64,000 nucleotides of DNA from Bradyrhizobium genosp. L (GCF_015624485.1 NZ_CP061378.1:1178001-1242000), one strand, 5' to 3'; positions 1-8,641 are shown, counted from the first letter of the stretch. Translations and numbers: made by a program. Notes: a model not told the origin generated them from the letters alone.

Positions 1-652
1 GATCGGCCCGAACGGCGCCGGCAAGTCGACATTGCTGCGCGGCATTGCCGGCGTGCTGAAGCCGCTGTCCGGCGTGATCGATCTCGACGGGCTGGACCAT
101 CGTGACATCGCCTATCTGCCGCAGTCGGCCGATATCGACCGCACCTTCCCGATCTCGGTGTTCGATTTCGTCGGCACCGGGCTGTGGCGTTCGACCGGCT
201 TCTTCGGCGGCATCGGCCGGGCCGCGCGCGACAAGATCCTGGCGGCGCTGGCCGCGGTCGGTCTCAACGGCTTTGAGAATCGCCCGATCGGCACGCTTTC
301 CGGCGGCCAGATGCAGCGCATGCTGTTCGCGCGCGTGCTGCTGCAGGACGCCCGCCTGATCGTGCTCGACGAGCCCTTCAACGCCATCGACGCCAAGACC
401 ACCGCCGACCTGCTGGCGCTGGTCAAGCGCTGGCACGGCGAGGGCCGCACGGTGCTGGCCGCGCTGCACGACCTCGACATGGTGCGCAACAATTTCCCGG
501 AAACGCTGCTGCTCGCCCGCGGGCCGGTCGAATGGGGGCCGACCGCGCAGGCGCTGACGCCCGACAATCTGGTGGTGGCGATGCGGATGTGCGAGGCCTT
601 TGACGACCAGGCCGCCGCCTGCGCCGTCGACCCGAACGCGCGGGCCGCCTGA
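1..652 (+). CDS. Metal (zinc/manganese) ABC transporter ATP-binding protein, 5' end outside window
   Basis: This is the ATPase of a metal-uptake ABC transporter. The reading frame is open from base 2, so the start codon lies upstream of the window; 216 residues are visible. The Walker A GPNGAGKST lies at visible residues 3-11, followed by a Q-loop (LPQS), the signature LSGGQ, Walker B (LIVLDEP) and an H-loop (ALHD), so the ATPase core is complete apart from its extreme N-terminus. The permease begins 5 bases downstream and the binding protein follows, giving the ATPase-permease-binding protein order of ZnuCBA/AztABC-like operons. The zinc preference is inferred from the neighbouring His-rich COG0523 GTPase and is not proven; manganese is the alternative. 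Confidence 0.93.
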   Translation, partial: IGPNGAGKSTLLRGIAGVLKPLSGVIDLDGLDHRDIAYLPQSADIDRTFPISVFDFVGTGLWRSTGFFGGIGRAARDKILAALAAVGLNGFENRPIGTLSGGQMQRMLFARVLLQDARLIVLDEPFNAIDAKTTADLLALVKRWHGEGRTVLAALHDLDMVRNNFPETLLLARGPVEWGPTAQALTPDNLVVAMRMCEAFDDQAAACAVDPNARAA

Positions 653-657
653 CGCCG

Positions 658-1527
658 ATGCTGACGGACGCGCTGATCACGCCCTTTACCGAATTCGAGT
701 TCATGCGCCGCGCGCTCGCGGCCGTGATCGCGCTGTCGCTCGGCGGCGCGCCGATCGGCGTGTTCCTGATGCTGCGGCGGATGAGCCTGGTCGGCGACGC
801 CATGGCGCATGCGATCCTGCCTGGAGCGGCGATCGGCTTCCTGGTCTCCGGACTCAATCTGTTCGCGATGACGACCGGCGGCCTGATCGCGGGCTTTACC
901 GTGGCGCTGCTCGCCGGCCTCGTTGCCCGCACCACCGAACTGAAGGAGGACGCCTCGCTGGCGACCTTCTACCTGGTCTCGCTCGCGCTCGGCGTCACCA
1001 TCGTCTCGATCAAGGGCACCAATGTCGACCTGCTGCATGTGCTGTTCGGCAACATCCTGGCGATGGACGATCAGACCTTGCTGGTGATCGCCTTCAACGC
1101 CACGCTCACGCTGCTGGTGCTCGCGGTGATCTATCGGCCGCTGGTGATCGAATGCGTCGATCCGGTGTTCCTGCGCACCGTCAGCCGCGCTGGCGCCCCG
1201 GCCCATCTCGCCTTCCTGGCGCTGGTCGTGATCAACCTCGTCAACGGCTTTCATGCGCTCGGCACGCTGCTCGGCGTCGGGCTGATGATCCTGCCCGCCG
1301 GTATCGCCCGGTTCTGGTCGCGCGATGTCACCACCATGATCTGCATCGCGGTGGCGAGTGCGATGGTTTCGGGCTATTCAGGCCTCGTGCTGTCGTACCA
1401 GACCAGAATCCCGTCCGGCCCCGCGATCATCCTGGTCGCGGCCGGGCTCTATATCGTGTCGCTGCTGTTCGGCAATGTCAGCGGCCTGGTGCGGCAACTG
1501 TTCCCCGGCCGGCATCTCGAGGCGTGA
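658..1527 (+). CDS. Metal ABC transporter permease (ZnuB/AztB family)
   Basis: A 289-residue integral membrane protein with about eight hydrophobic segments, matching the ABC-3 family of zinc/manganese/iron permeases in length and composition. The segment near residues 35-60 (RRMSLVGDAMAHAILPG) is the typical cytoplasmic coupling loop of this family, in which an Asp-Ala-Met-Ala-His motif precedes a Pro-Gly. The start codon at 658 follows the ATPase stop by 5 bases, and the substrate-binding protein begins 2 bases after this gene ends, so all three are surely one transcript. It would form the inner-membrane channel through which the metal delivered by the periplasmic binding protein passes. 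Confidence 0.93.
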   Translation: MLTDALITPFTEFEFMRRALAAVIALSLGGAPIGVFLMLRRMSLVGDAMAHAILPGAAIGFLVSGLNLFAMTTGGLIAGFTVALLAGLVARTTELKEDASLATFYLVSLALGVTIVSIKGTNVDLLHVLFGNILAMDDQTLLVIAFNATLTLLVLAVIYRPLVIECVDPVFLRTVSRAGAPAHLAFLALVVINLVNGFHALGTLLGVGLMILPAGIARFWSRDVTTMICIAVASAMVSGYSGLVLSYQTRIPSGPAIILVAAGLYIVSLLFGNVSGLVRQLFPGRHLEA

Positions 1528-1529
1528 CG

Positions 1530-2402
1530 ATGCGGCGGTTGTTCGGGTTGATCGTTCTGGCGCTGGTGATGGCGAGCGGCGCGGCGCGGGCCGAGGGTCG
1601 CATCAACGTCGTCACGAGCTTCTCGATCCTTGCCGACATGGTGCGCAATGTCGGCGGCGACAGGGTCGACGTAGCAGCCCTGGTCGGCCCCGACGGCGAT
1701 GCGCATGTCTACGCGCCGACGCCGGCCGATGCCAAGAAGGTCGCCGATGCCCGCCTGCTGGTCGTCAACGGCCTCGGCTTCGAGGGCTGGCTGCCGCGGC
1801 TGCTCGAGGCGTCCGGCAGCAAGGCGCCGGTCGTCGTCGCGACCAACGGGATCATGCCGCGCAAGACCGGCGGCCATGACGATCCGCATGCCTGGCAATC
1901 CGCCGCCAATGCGAAGATCTACGTCGTCAATATCCGCGACGGGCTGATCGCCGCGGATCCCGACCATGCCGACATCTTCAAGGCCAATGCCGATGCCTAT
2001 CTGGCCCGGCTGGAGGCGCTCGACCGCGAGGTGCGTGCGGCGGTGGCGAAAATACCGGAGCCGCGGCGCAAGGTGATCTCGACCCATGGCGCCTTCGGCT
2101 ATTTCGCCGACGCCTACGGGGTCACGTTCTTCTCGCCGCTCAGCGTCTCCACCGATTCCGAGCCGAGCGCGCGCGATATCGCCGCCATCATCGCCCAGAT
2201 CAGGGTTGCAAAAATTCCAGCAGTTTTTCTCGAAAACATCAGCGATCCGCGCCTGATCCAGCGGATCGCGGCCGAGACCGGTGCAAAGGTCGGCGGTACC
2301 CTGTATTCCGACAGTCTGACGGGCGAAAAGGGGGCAGCACCCACTTACATTGATATGGTCAGGCACAATATAAAGGCCCTGACCAGCGCGCTCGCCGAAT
2401 AG
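1530..2402 (+). CDS. Metal ABC transporter substrate-binding protein (ZnuA/AztC family)
   Basis: A 290-residue periplasmic protein of cluster A-I (ZnuA, AztC, MntC). An N-terminal signal peptide (hydrophobic to about residue 20, cleavage near ARA-EG) is followed by the usual two-lobed domain. Candidate metal ligands are His59 (GDAHVY), His120 (DPHAW) and His186 (STHGAF) plus a C-terminal acidic residue, the standard three-His-one-acid site. The His-rich loop of enteric ZnuA is almost absent (only GGHDDPH), more like AztC. The ATG at 1530 is chosen because it lies 2 bases after the permease stop and begins the signal peptide; the open frame upstream of it lies over the permease gene. It captures metal in the periplasm and passes it to the permease. 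Confidence 0.92.
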   Translation: MRRLFGLIVLALVMASGAARAEGRINVVTSFSILADMVRNVGGDRVDVAALVGPDGDAHVYAPTPADAKKVADARLLVVNGLGFEGWLPRLLEASGSKAPVVVATNGIMPRKTGGHDDPHAWQSAANAKIYVVNIRDGLIAADPDHADIFKANADAYLARLEALDREVRAAVAKIPEPRRKVISTHGAFGYFADAYGVTFFSPLSVSTDSEPSARDIAAIIAQIRVAKIPAVFLENISDPRLIQRIAAETGAKVGGTLYSDSLTGEKGAAPTYIDMVRHNIKALTSALAE

Positions 2403-2420
2403 GGCAGGGGCCTCCCTGCC
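2403..2420 (+). terminator. Hairpin just after the metal ABC operon
   Basis: A short inverted repeat (GGCAGGG, then CCCTGCC) starts at the stop codon of the binding-protein gene. It has no T-run, so it is either a weak terminator, an mRNA 3'-end stabiliser, or an attenuating hairpin ahead of the COG0523 gene 39 bases downstream. Confidence 0.35.
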
Positions 2421-2458
2421 AGGTTGAGTGCCCTACAACAGGTTCCCTCGGAGTTGCC

Positions 2459-3505
2459 ATGGTTGAAGCTTCCCAGAAAATTCCCGTGACCGTGCTGACG
2501 GGCTATCTCGGCGCCGGCAAGACCACGCTGCTCAATCGCATCCTGTCGGAAAACCACGGCAAGAAATACGCCGTCATCGTCAACGAATTCGGCGAGATCG
2601 GCATCGACAACGACCTCATCATCGGTGCCGATGAGGAAGTGTTCGAGATGAACAATGGCTGCGTCTGCTGCACGGTGCGCGGCGACCTCGTCCGCATCAT
2701 GGACGGGCTGATGAAGCGCAAGGGCAAGTTCGACGCCATCATCGTCGAGACCACCGGCCTCGCCGACCCGGCGCCGGTGGCACAGACCTTCTTCGTCGAC
2801 GAGGACGTGCAGAAGAATGCCCGCCTCGATGCCGTCGTCACCGTGGCCGATGCCAAATGGCTGAGCGACCGGCTGAAGGACGCGCCGGAAGCCAAGAACC
2901 AGATCGCCTTCGCCGACGTCATCGTGCTGAACAAGACTGATCTGGTCTCCAAGCCCGAACTCGCCGAGGTCGAGGCCCGCATCCGCGGCATCAATCCTTA
3001 CGCCAAGCTGCACCGCACCGAGCGTTGCCAGGTCGGCATATCGGACGTGCTGGAGCGCGGCGCGTTCGATCTCGACCGCATCCTGGAGATCGAGCCTGAT
3101 TTCCTCGAGGCCGGCGACGATCACGACCATGATCACGATCATCATCACCACGACCATGATCACCACCATCATGACCACGGCCATGGGCTGAAGCACTATC
3201 ACGACGAGGACATGCAATCGCTGTCGCTGCGCTCGGACAAGCCGCTCGACCCGACCAAATTCATGCCCTGGCTGCAGAACCTGGTCGCCACCGAGGGCCA
3301 GAAGATCCTGCGCTCGAAGGGCATCCTCGCCTTCACCGGCGACGATGACCGCTACGTGTTTCAGGGCGTCCATATGATGCTGGAGGGCGACCACCAGCGG
3401 AAATGGAAGGACGGCGAGAAACGCGAGAGCCGCGTCGTGTTCATCGGTCGCGAGTTGCCGGAGCAGGCGATCCGCGACGGTTTTGAGAAGTGCATCACGA
3501 CGTGA
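2459..3505 (+). CDS. COG0523 GTPase, probable zinc metallochaperone (CobW/ZigA-like)
   Basis: A 348-residue G3E-family P-loop GTPase. Walker A is GYLGAGKTT (residues 15-23), the metal-binding motif is Cys68-Val-Cys70-Cys71, Walker B lies near ETTGLADP and the guanine-specificity motif is NKTD. Between the GTPase and C-terminal CobW domains (about residues 222-243) is a run of His and Asp residues, a metal-binding or storage stretch common in zinc-linked members. The gene follows a zinc-type ABC operon, which supports a role in moving zinc to client proteins over a role in cobalamin synthesis (no cob genes nearby). The next gene overlaps its 3' end by 16 bases, implying co-translation. The exact metal and client are inferred only. 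Confidence 0.9.
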   Translation: MVEASQKIPVTVLTGYLGAGKTTLLNRILSENHGKKYAVIVNEFGEIGIDNDLIIGADEEVFEMNNGCVCCTVRGDLVRIMDGLMKRKGKFDAIIVETTGLADPAPVAQTFFVDEDVQKNARLDAVVTVADAKWLSDRLKDAPEAKNQIAFADVIVLNKTDLVSKPELAEVEARIRGINPYAKLHRTERCQVGISDVLERGAFDLDRILEIEPDFLEAGDDHDHDHDHHHHDHDHHHHDHGHGLKHYHDEDMQSLSLRSDKPLDPTKFMPWLQNLVATEGQKILRSKGILAFTGDDDRYVFQGVHMMLEGDHQRKWKDGEKRESRVVFIGRELPEQAIRDGFEKCITT

Positions 3506-4521
3506 TTGATGATTTCGACGCCCCCGACGGGCCTTCCATCGTTTCGATCACCGACCGCGTCAAGCTGCTCGCCCTCGGGTCAGCGGTCGGCTCGGTGCAT
3601 TTCCTCGGCGACCGCGCCTTCTTTGTCGGCGCCGAGGAGAGCGTCGCGATCGCGACTGCCGACGGCGAGATCACCCGAACCGAAACACATTTCGGCGCCA
3701 TCCTGTGCGCGACCTCCGACGGCAAGCGGATCGTCACCGGCGGTGACGACGGCAAGCTGATCGCGATCGACGCCAAGGGCGAGACCTCGACGATTGCGAC
3801 CGACGCCAAGCGGCGCTGGATCGACAATGTCGCGCTGCATTCTGATGGCACGGTGGCGTGGTCGGCCGGCAAGACCGCCTTCGTTCAGAGCGCCAAGGGT
3901 GAGGCCAAGACCTTCGACGTGCCCTCGACCGTTGGCGGGCTTGCCTTCGCGCCGAAGGGACTGCGGCTCGCAATCGCGCATTACAACGGCGTGACGTTGT
4001 GGTTTCCCAACATGGCGGCCAATCCGGAATTCCTGGAATGGGCCGGCTCGCACCTCGCCGTCACCTTCAGCCCGGACAACAAATTCCTGGTCACGGCGAT
4101 GCATGAGGCGGCAATGCATGGCTGGCGGCTTGCCGACAACAGGCACATGCGGATGAGCGGCTATCCCGGCCGGGTCCGTTCGATGTCGTGGAGCGCGGGC
4201 GGCAAGGGGCTTGCGACCTCGGGCGCCGACAGCGTGATCGTCTGGCCGTTCAACAGCAAGGACGGGCCGATGGGCAAGGAGCCGGCGATGCTGGCGCCGA
4301 TGCCGGCGCGGGTCACGACGGTGGCCTGCCATCCGAAGAACGACATCATGGCGGTCGGCTACAATGACGGCACCGTGCTGATGGTCCGGCTCGAGGACGC
4401 CGCCGAGATCCTGGTGCGCCGGAACGGCGGCGCGCCGGTCGCGGGGCTGGCGTGGAATGCCAAGGGCACGCTGCTCGCCTTCGGCGCGGAAGATGGTGAC
4501 GCGGGCATCCTGGAAATGTAA
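3490..4521 (+). CDS. WD40 repeat protein
   Basis: A 343-residue protein made almost entirely of WD40-like blades: repeated stretches of about 40 residues with GH-like turns and terminal W/F-D-type strands (for example VATSGADSVIVW and LAFGAEDG). No signal peptide or membrane segment is visible, so it is probably a cytoplasmic scaffold. Translation probably starts at GTG 3490 or GTG 3502, both inside the 3' end of the COG0523 gene; no in-frame ATG lies near, so the start is uncertain. The 16-base overlap suggests it is made together with the GTPase and may act with it in metal handling. The pairing seems to recur in Bradyrhizobium from memory; its function is unknown to me. Confidence 0.8.
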   Translation: MHHDVIDDFDAPDGPSIVSITDRVKLLALGSAVGSVHFLGDRAFFVGAEESVAIATADGEITRTETHFGAILCATSDGKRIVTGGDDGKLIAIDAKGETSTIATDAKRRWIDNVALHSDGTVAWSAGKTAFVQSAKGEAKTFDVPSTVGGLAFAPKGLRLAIAHYNGVTLWFPNMAANPEFLEWAGSHLAVTFSPDNKFLVTAMHEAAMHGWRLADNRHMRMSGYPGRVRSMSWSAGGKGLATSGADSVIVWPFNSKDGPMGKEPAMLAPMPARVTTVACHPKNDIMAVGYNDGTVLMVRLEDAAEILVRRNGGAPVAGLAWNAKGTLLAFGAEDGDAGILEM

Positions 4522-4539
4522 GAGGACGCTGCATGCATG

Positions 4540-4586
4540 GCGTTTTCGAGCGAAGTGGGTACCGGTTCGCGTAAGGAAAACGCGTC
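4540..4586 (+). repeat. Palindromic intergenic repeat, family A copy 1
   Basis: A 47-base element whose ends are inverted (GCGTTTTC at the left, GAAAACGC at the right after one mismatch), with a conserved interior (GAGCGAAGTGG, then CCGGTTCGCGT). Four further copies lie at 21253, 37581, 58721 (inverted) and 61323 (degenerate). All are intergenic. It occupies most of the gap between the WD40 and MgtC genes. Confidence 0.85.
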
Positions 4587-4607
4587 AAAAGAAGAAGCTG
4601 GCATCCC

Positions 4608-5324
4608 ATGCGCTTTCTCACCACGTTCCAGCTCGCCGATTTCTTCGACACGCTGGTCAGCCTGTTTTCGGCCTTCGTGCTGGGCACGCTGATCGGCGCC
4701 GAGCGCCAGTATCGCCAGCGCACCGCCGGGCTGCGTACCAACGTGCTGGTCGCGGTCGGGGCTGCGGCCTTCGTCGATCTGGCGATGCATCTGGCCGGCG
4801 CCGACGGCGCGGTGCGGGTGATCGCCTATGTGGTCTCCGGCATCGGCTTCCTCGGTGCCGGCGTCATCATGAAGCAGGGCATGGATGTGCGCGGCCTCAA
4901 CACCGCGGCGACCTTGTGGGCCTCGGCCGCGGTCGGCTCCTGCGCCGGCGCCGACATGGTGGCGCAGGCGGCGGCGCTGACCGTGTTCGTGATCGCCGGC
5001 AACACGCTGCTGCGGCCGCTGGTCAATGCCATCAACCGCATCCCGCTGAACGAGAAGGCGTCGGAAGCAACCTACTACTTCAAGCTCGCCGTCACGCCCG
5101 AAGCGCTGCCCGACATGCGCGACCTCCTGGTCGAGAAGCTCGAGGCGGCGAACTATCCGGTCGCCGATGTCGACGTGGTCGAAGCCGGTGACGAATTCCT
5201 CGAGATCGTGGCGACGCTGGTCTCGACCGCGGTCGAGCCCAACGAGCTGAACGCCGTGGTGGTCGATCTGCAGCACCAGCCCGGCGTGCGCCATGCGACC
5301 TGGGAGGTCAGCACCACCGATTGA
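4608..5324 (+). CDS. MgtC/SapB family inner-membrane protein
   Basis: A 238-residue protein. The N-terminal half (residues 1-145) has four to five membrane segments with the MgtC/SapB signature: an acidic GAERQYRQRTAGLRTN stretch at about residues 30-45, then GIGFLGAGVI. The C-terminal half is soluble and resembles the ACT-like tail of longer MgtC homologues. Family members are linked to Mg2+ limitation, acid survival and control of ATP synthase, but many environmental copies have no established role. The ATG at 4608 is the first start after the family A repeat; the ribosome-binding site is weak (AGAAG). Its neighbours are metal genes, consistent with an ion-stress role, but no Mg2+ sensor leader is apparent. 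Confidence 0.88.
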   Translation: MRFLTTFQLADFFDTLVSLFSAFVLGTLIGAERQYRQRTAGLRTNVLVAVGAAAFVDLAMHLAGADGAVRVIAYVVSGIGFLGAGVIMKQGMDVRGLNTAATLWASAAVGSCAGADMVAQAAALTVFVIAGNTLLRPLVNAINRIPLNEKASEATYYFKLAVTPEALPDMRDLLVEKLEAANYPVADVDVVEAGDEFLEIVATLVSTAVEPNELNAVVVDLQHQPGVRHATWEVSTTD

Positions 5325-5406
5325 GCCTGAGTTCCCGCGGCCGGACGTCTCGGAACCATGCCGCCGCCGGATCGTTGACCTCACGGACAATGCGCGGGTG
5401 AACGAG

Positions 5407-5739
5407 ATGGCAGCGGACGACATCAAGCGAATGCGAGGCGACATGCTGATCGCCGCTCTCCTGCTGGTGGCAGGCGTCTCGCTGATCGGTCTCTCGCTGC
5501 ACGAGATCTCCGCCGAGCCGGAGCAGCAGGTGGCGCAGGCCACCCAGCCGCTGCAATCGTCACCGGATGCGCAGAAGACCGCGCCGCCGGCGGAATCGAA
5601 GCCCGGTGGCGCGCGTCCGACCACGCCGGCGCCGGAGCCCGCGGTGCCCGATGCCGATGCGCAGAAGGCCGGTGCCAAGCCGGTGCTGCCGCCGGCGCCC
5701 GCCGAGAAGACCGCGCCGCCGATCCAGCAGAAGAAGTAG
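5407..5739 (+). CDS. Small single-pass membrane protein with Pro/Ala-rich tail, unknown function
   Basis: A 110-residue protein from ATG 5407 (GTG 5398 is a possible alternative; the frame is open to 5293, overlapping the previous gene). Residues 8-30 form one hydrophobic segment (MLIAALLLVAGVSLIG), followed by about 75 residues very rich in Pro, Ala, Lys and Glu. The topology predicts a short cytoplasmic N-terminus and a disordered periplasmic tail. No domain is recognised. Its codon use (G/C third positions) is like that of the neighbours, which supports it being real. It may share a transcript with the MgtC gene 80 bases upstream. Confidence 0.6.
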   Translation: MAADDIKRMRGDMLIAALLLVAGVSLIGLSLHEISAEPEQQVAQATQPLQSSPDAQKTAPPAESKPGGARPTTPAPEPAVPDADAQKAGAKPVLPPAPAEKTAPPIQQKK

Positions 5740-5854
5740 CCCCTTGCGGGCATTGTGACGCGCATTTGACGATCGCTGCCGAAACTACGCTCTCGCCTCC
5801 GCCGTCACCTCGCTCCATAATTGGCCGTCACGCCAAACGACAGATGGGGCTTTC

Positions 5855-6595
5855 ATGAAGATCGAGGACGTCCGGCGCACCGCCTATTCGATGCCGCTCA
5901 CCAACCCGTCATTCCCGCCTGGGCCCTATCGATTCTTCGACCGCGAGTATTTCATCATCACCTACCGGACCGACCTGGAAGCGCTCGCCGCCGTGGTGCC
6001 GGAGCCGCTCGAGGTGACCGAGCCCATCGTGAAATACGAGTTCATCCGCATGCCCGACTCCACCGGCTTCGGCGATTACACCGAAACCGGCCAGGTGATC
6101 CCGGTCCGCTTCAGGGGCGAGGAGGGCGCCTATACGCATGCGATGTATCTCGACGACGAGGCGCCGATCGCCGGCGGCCGCGAGCTGTGGGGCTTCCCGA
6201 AGAAGCTGGCGCGGCCGAAGATCGCGGTCGAGAGCGACACGCTGGTCGGCTCGCTGCATTACGGCTCGGTGCTCTGCGCTTCCGCCACGATGGGCTACAA
6301 ATACCGCAAGGTCGACCACGACACGCTGGTCGGCGCGATGAAGGCGCCGAACTTCATCCTCAAGATCATCCCGCATGTCGACGGCAGCCCGCGGATCTGC
6401 GAGCTGGTGCGGTTTCATCTCGACGACATCGTGCTGAAGGAGGCCTGGACCGGCCCCGCCGCGCTCGGCCTGTTTCCGCACGCGCTGTGCGACGTCGCCC
6501 GCCTGCCGGTGCGCGAGGTGATCTCGGCGCTGCACTACAAGGCCGACCTGACGCTCGGCCTCGGCTCGGTGGCGTTCGACTACATGGCCAAATAG
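5855..6595 (+). CDS. adc: Acetoacetate decarboxylase family protein
   Basis: A 246-residue cytoplasmic enzyme of the acetoacetate decarboxylase family, which decarboxylates acetoacetate to acetone and CO2 through a Schiff base on an active-site lysine. The motif [10 protein letters not shown] places adjacent lysines at 116 and 117, matching the Lys115/Lys116 pair of the clostridial enzyme, where one lowers the pKa of the other. Length and the conserved YTHAMYLDD and PRICELV stretches fit the family. It begins at ATG 5855 after a gap of about 115 bases and is probably monocistronic; the downstream gap holds a repeat and the next gene is on the other strand. Related enzymes act on other beta-keto acids, so the substrate is not certain. 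Confidence 0.88.
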   Translation: MKIEDVRRTAYSMPLTNPSFPPGPYRFFDREYFIITYRTDLEALAAVVPEPLEVTEPIVKYEFIRMPDSTGFGDYTETGQVIPVRFRGEEGAYTHAMYLDDEAPIAGGRELWGFPKKLARPKIAVESDTLVGSLHYGSVLCASATMGYKYRKVDHDTLVGAMKAPNFILKIIPHVDGSPRICELVRFHLDDIVLKEAWTGPAALGLFPHALCDVARLPVREVISALHYKADLTLGLGSVAFDYMAK

Positions 6596-6600
6596 CTGCC

Positions 6601-6710
6601 GTCATTCCGGGGCGCGCCTCCTTGGCGCGAGCCCGGAATCCATCAAGCCACCTGTTCCATTGCGAAATGGATTCCGGGCCCGGCCCTCCGGGCCATCCCG
6701 GAACGACGCG
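6601..6710 (+). repeat. Palindromic intergenic repeat, family B (long form)
   Basis: Two inverted modules in tandem: GTCATTCCGGGGCGCG... with ...CGCGAGCCCGGAATCC, then GGATTCCGGGCCCGG... with ...CCATCCCGGAACGAC. It fills the gap between the convergent adc and homospermidine synthase genes and could act as a bidirectional terminator. A shorter relative lies at 29788-29827. Confidence 0.75.
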
Positions 6711-6763
6711 CGCGCCGGCCACTGTGCATGGGGTTGTTTTCGAGGTTTTTGCCGGAGGGCCCC

Positions 6764-8209
6764 TTACCGCACCAGGATGTTCTTGAACTGCCACGGATCC
6801 GACGTGTCGATGTCCTCCGGAAACAGCCCCGGACGATCCGTCAGCGGGGTCCAGTCGGTGTAGTAGCCCTTGACCGGGCCAAGATACGGCAGCTGGATTT
6901 CCAGCAGGCGATCGAAATCCATCTCGTCGGCTTCGACGATGCCTTCGTTCGGGTTCTCCAGCGCCCACACCATGCCGCCGAGCACGGCGGAAGTCACCTG
7001 CAGGCCGGTGGCGTTCTGATAGGGCGCGAGTTGGCGGGTCTCCTCGATGGAGAGCTGCGAGCCGTACCAGTAGGCATTGTTGTCATGGCCGAACAAGAGC
7101 ACGCCGAGCTCGTCGATGCCGTCGACGATTTCGTTCTCGTCGAGGATGTGATGCTTCTCCTGCATCTTCGCGGCGCGGCCGAACATTTCATGCAGCGACA
7201 GCACGGCATCGTCGGCCGGATGATAGGCATAATGGCAGGTCGGCCGATAGACTGCCTTGCCGGATGAATCACGCACCGTGAAGTAATCGGAGATCGAGAT
7301 CGACTCGTTGTGCGTGACCAGGAAGCCGTACTGCGCGCCGCGGGTCGGGCACCAGGTGCGCACCCGCGTGTTGGCGCCGGGCTGCATCAGATAGATGGCG
7401 GCACCGCAGCCGGCTTCGTGGGTATGGGCATTCTCGGGCATCCATTTCTCATGGGTGCCCCATCCGAGCTCGGACGGCTGCACGCCCTCCGACAGGAAGC
7501 CTTCCACCGACCAGGTGTTGACGAAGACATCAGGCTCTTTCGGCGTCTTGGAACGCTGGGTGTCGCGCTCGGCGATGTGGATGCCCTTGATGCCGGCCTG
7601 CCGCATCAAGTCCGCCCATTCGGCCTTGGTCTTCGGCTTGGGGGCATTGAGCTTCAGATCGGCGGCGACATTGAGCAGCGCCTGCTTGACGAAGAACGAG
7701 ACCATGCCGGGATTGGCGCCGCAGCAGGAGACGGCCGTGGTCGAGCCGGCAGGGCGCGCCTTCTTGGCGGCCAGCGTCACTTCGCGCAGCGCGTAGTTGG
7801 AGCGCGCTTCCGGGCCCTTCGACGCATCGAAATAGAAGCCGAGCCAGGGTTCGTTGACGGTGTCGATATAAAGCGCGCCAACTTCGTTGCAGAGCTCCAT
7901 GATGTCGGTCGAGCCGGTATCGACCGACAGGTTGACGCAAAAACCCTGGCCGCCGCCTTCGGTGAGCAGCGGGGTCAGCAATTCGCGGTAATTGTCCTTG
8001 GTCACGGCCTTCTGGATGAACCTGACATTGTGCTTCTCACAATGCGCCTTGCGGCCCTCGTCCTTGGGATCGATCACGGTGACGCGCGACTTGTCGTAGT
8101 CGAGATGCCGCTCGATCATCGGCAAGGTGCCTTTGCCGATCGAGCCGAAGCCGACCATGACGATGGGACCGGTGATTTTCGCGAGGATCTGCGAGGAGGG
8201 GCTCATCAA
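6764..8209 (-). CDS. hss: Homospermidine synthase
   Basis: A 481-residue NAD+-dependent enzyme that joins two putrescine molecules into sym-homospermidine, releasing ammonia; homospermidine is a major polyamine of rhizobia. A Rossmann motif (VMVGFGSIGKG, residues 17-27) is followed by a saccharopine-dehydrogenase-like core with the expected NEVGALYIDTVNEPW and SCCGANPGMVSFFVKQ stretches. Length agrees with bacterial Hss (about 475). It is the last gene of a minus-strand cluster beginning with ornithine decarboxylase, which supplies putrescine, so the cluster encodes ornithine to putrescine to homospermidine. Translation may begin at either of two adjacent ATGs; the outer one is used here. Confidence 0.96.
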   Translation of the reverse strand: MMSPSSQILAKITGPIVMVGFGSIGKGTLPMIERHLDYDKSRVTVIDPKDEGRKAHCEKHNVRFIQKAVTKDNYRELLTPLLTEGGGQGFCVNLSVDTGSTDIMELCNEVGALYIDTVNEPWLGFYFDASKGPEARSNYALREVTLAAKKARPAGSTTAVSCCGANPGMVSFFVKQALLNVAADLKLNAPKPKTKAEWADLMRQAGIKGIHIAERDTQRSKTPKEPDVFVNTWSVEGFLSEGVQPSELGWGTHEKWMPENAHTHEAGCGAAIYLMQPGANTRVRTWCPTRGAQYGFLVTHNESISISDYFTVRDSSGKAVYRPTCHYAYHPADDAVLSLHEMFGRAAKMQEKHHILDENEIVDGIDELGVLLFGHDNNAYWYGSQLSIEETRQLAPYQNATGLQVTSAVLGGMVWALENPNEGIVEADEMDFDRLLEIQLPYLGPVKGYYTDWTPLTDRPGLFPEDIDTSDPWQFKNILVR

Positions 8210-8251
8210 TTATCTCCAGGAGAGCGCCGGACGGCGGGTCGTTAGAGTGGA

Positions 8252-8641
8252 TCAGGCGCTGCGGCGCTTGGCGGTGACTTCGATCTCGACCTTCATCTCG
8301 GGTTTGGCGAGCGCGGTGACGACCAGCAACGTCGCAGCCGGCCTGATGTCACCGAGAACCTCGCCGCAGACGGCGAAGTGGGCATCGATGTCGTTGGTGT
8401 TGGTGACGTAATAGGTCGCGCGGACGATATCGGCCATCGCGAAGCCGCCCTCCTTGAGGGCCGCCTCGATGGTCTTGAAGCAGTTCCGTGACTGGCTCGT
8501 GACATCCGATGGCATCGTCATGGTCGCGTAATCGTAGCCGGTGGTTCCGGCGACGAAGGCGAAATCGCCGTCGATGACGGCACGGCTGTAGCCGACGGTC
8601 TTCTCAAGGGGAGCGCCGGTGGAGATCAGGCGGCGGGACAT
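8252..8641 (-). CDS. RidA family protein (YjgF/YER057c/UK114)
   Basis: A 129-residue member of the Rid family, whose archetype hydrolyses reactive enamine/imine intermediates made by PLP enzymes. The C-terminal signature around DIVRATYYVTNTNDI and the KVEIEVTA strand fit; the Arg of IVRATYYV is the residue that binds the substrate carboxylate in RidA. Start ATG 8641 is chosen because the family motif begins about 15 residues on and the frame upstream lacks protein-like sequence. It lies 42 bases upstream of hss on the same strand and downstream of a PLP-dependent ornithine decarboxylase, suggesting a housekeeping role for imines made in polyamine synthesis, though this is inference. Confidence 0.9.
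   Translation of the reverse strand: MSRRLISTGAPLEKTVGYSRAVIDGDFAFVAGTTGYDYATMTMPSDVTSQSRNCFKTIEAALKEGGFAMADIVRATYYVTNTNDIDAHFAVCGEVLGDIRPAATLLVVTALAKPEMKVEIEVTAKRRSA

Noticed and set aside
112..1254. A 380-codon minus-strand frame over the ABC transporter genes
   Set aside because: Low-complexity Arg/Gln/His content and full overlap with well-supported ABC genes mark it as a shadow frame.
3100..3195. His/Asp codon repeat in the COG0523 gene as a possible satellite
   Set aside because: It is an in-frame metal-binding region found in many COG0523 proteins, not an independent repeat.
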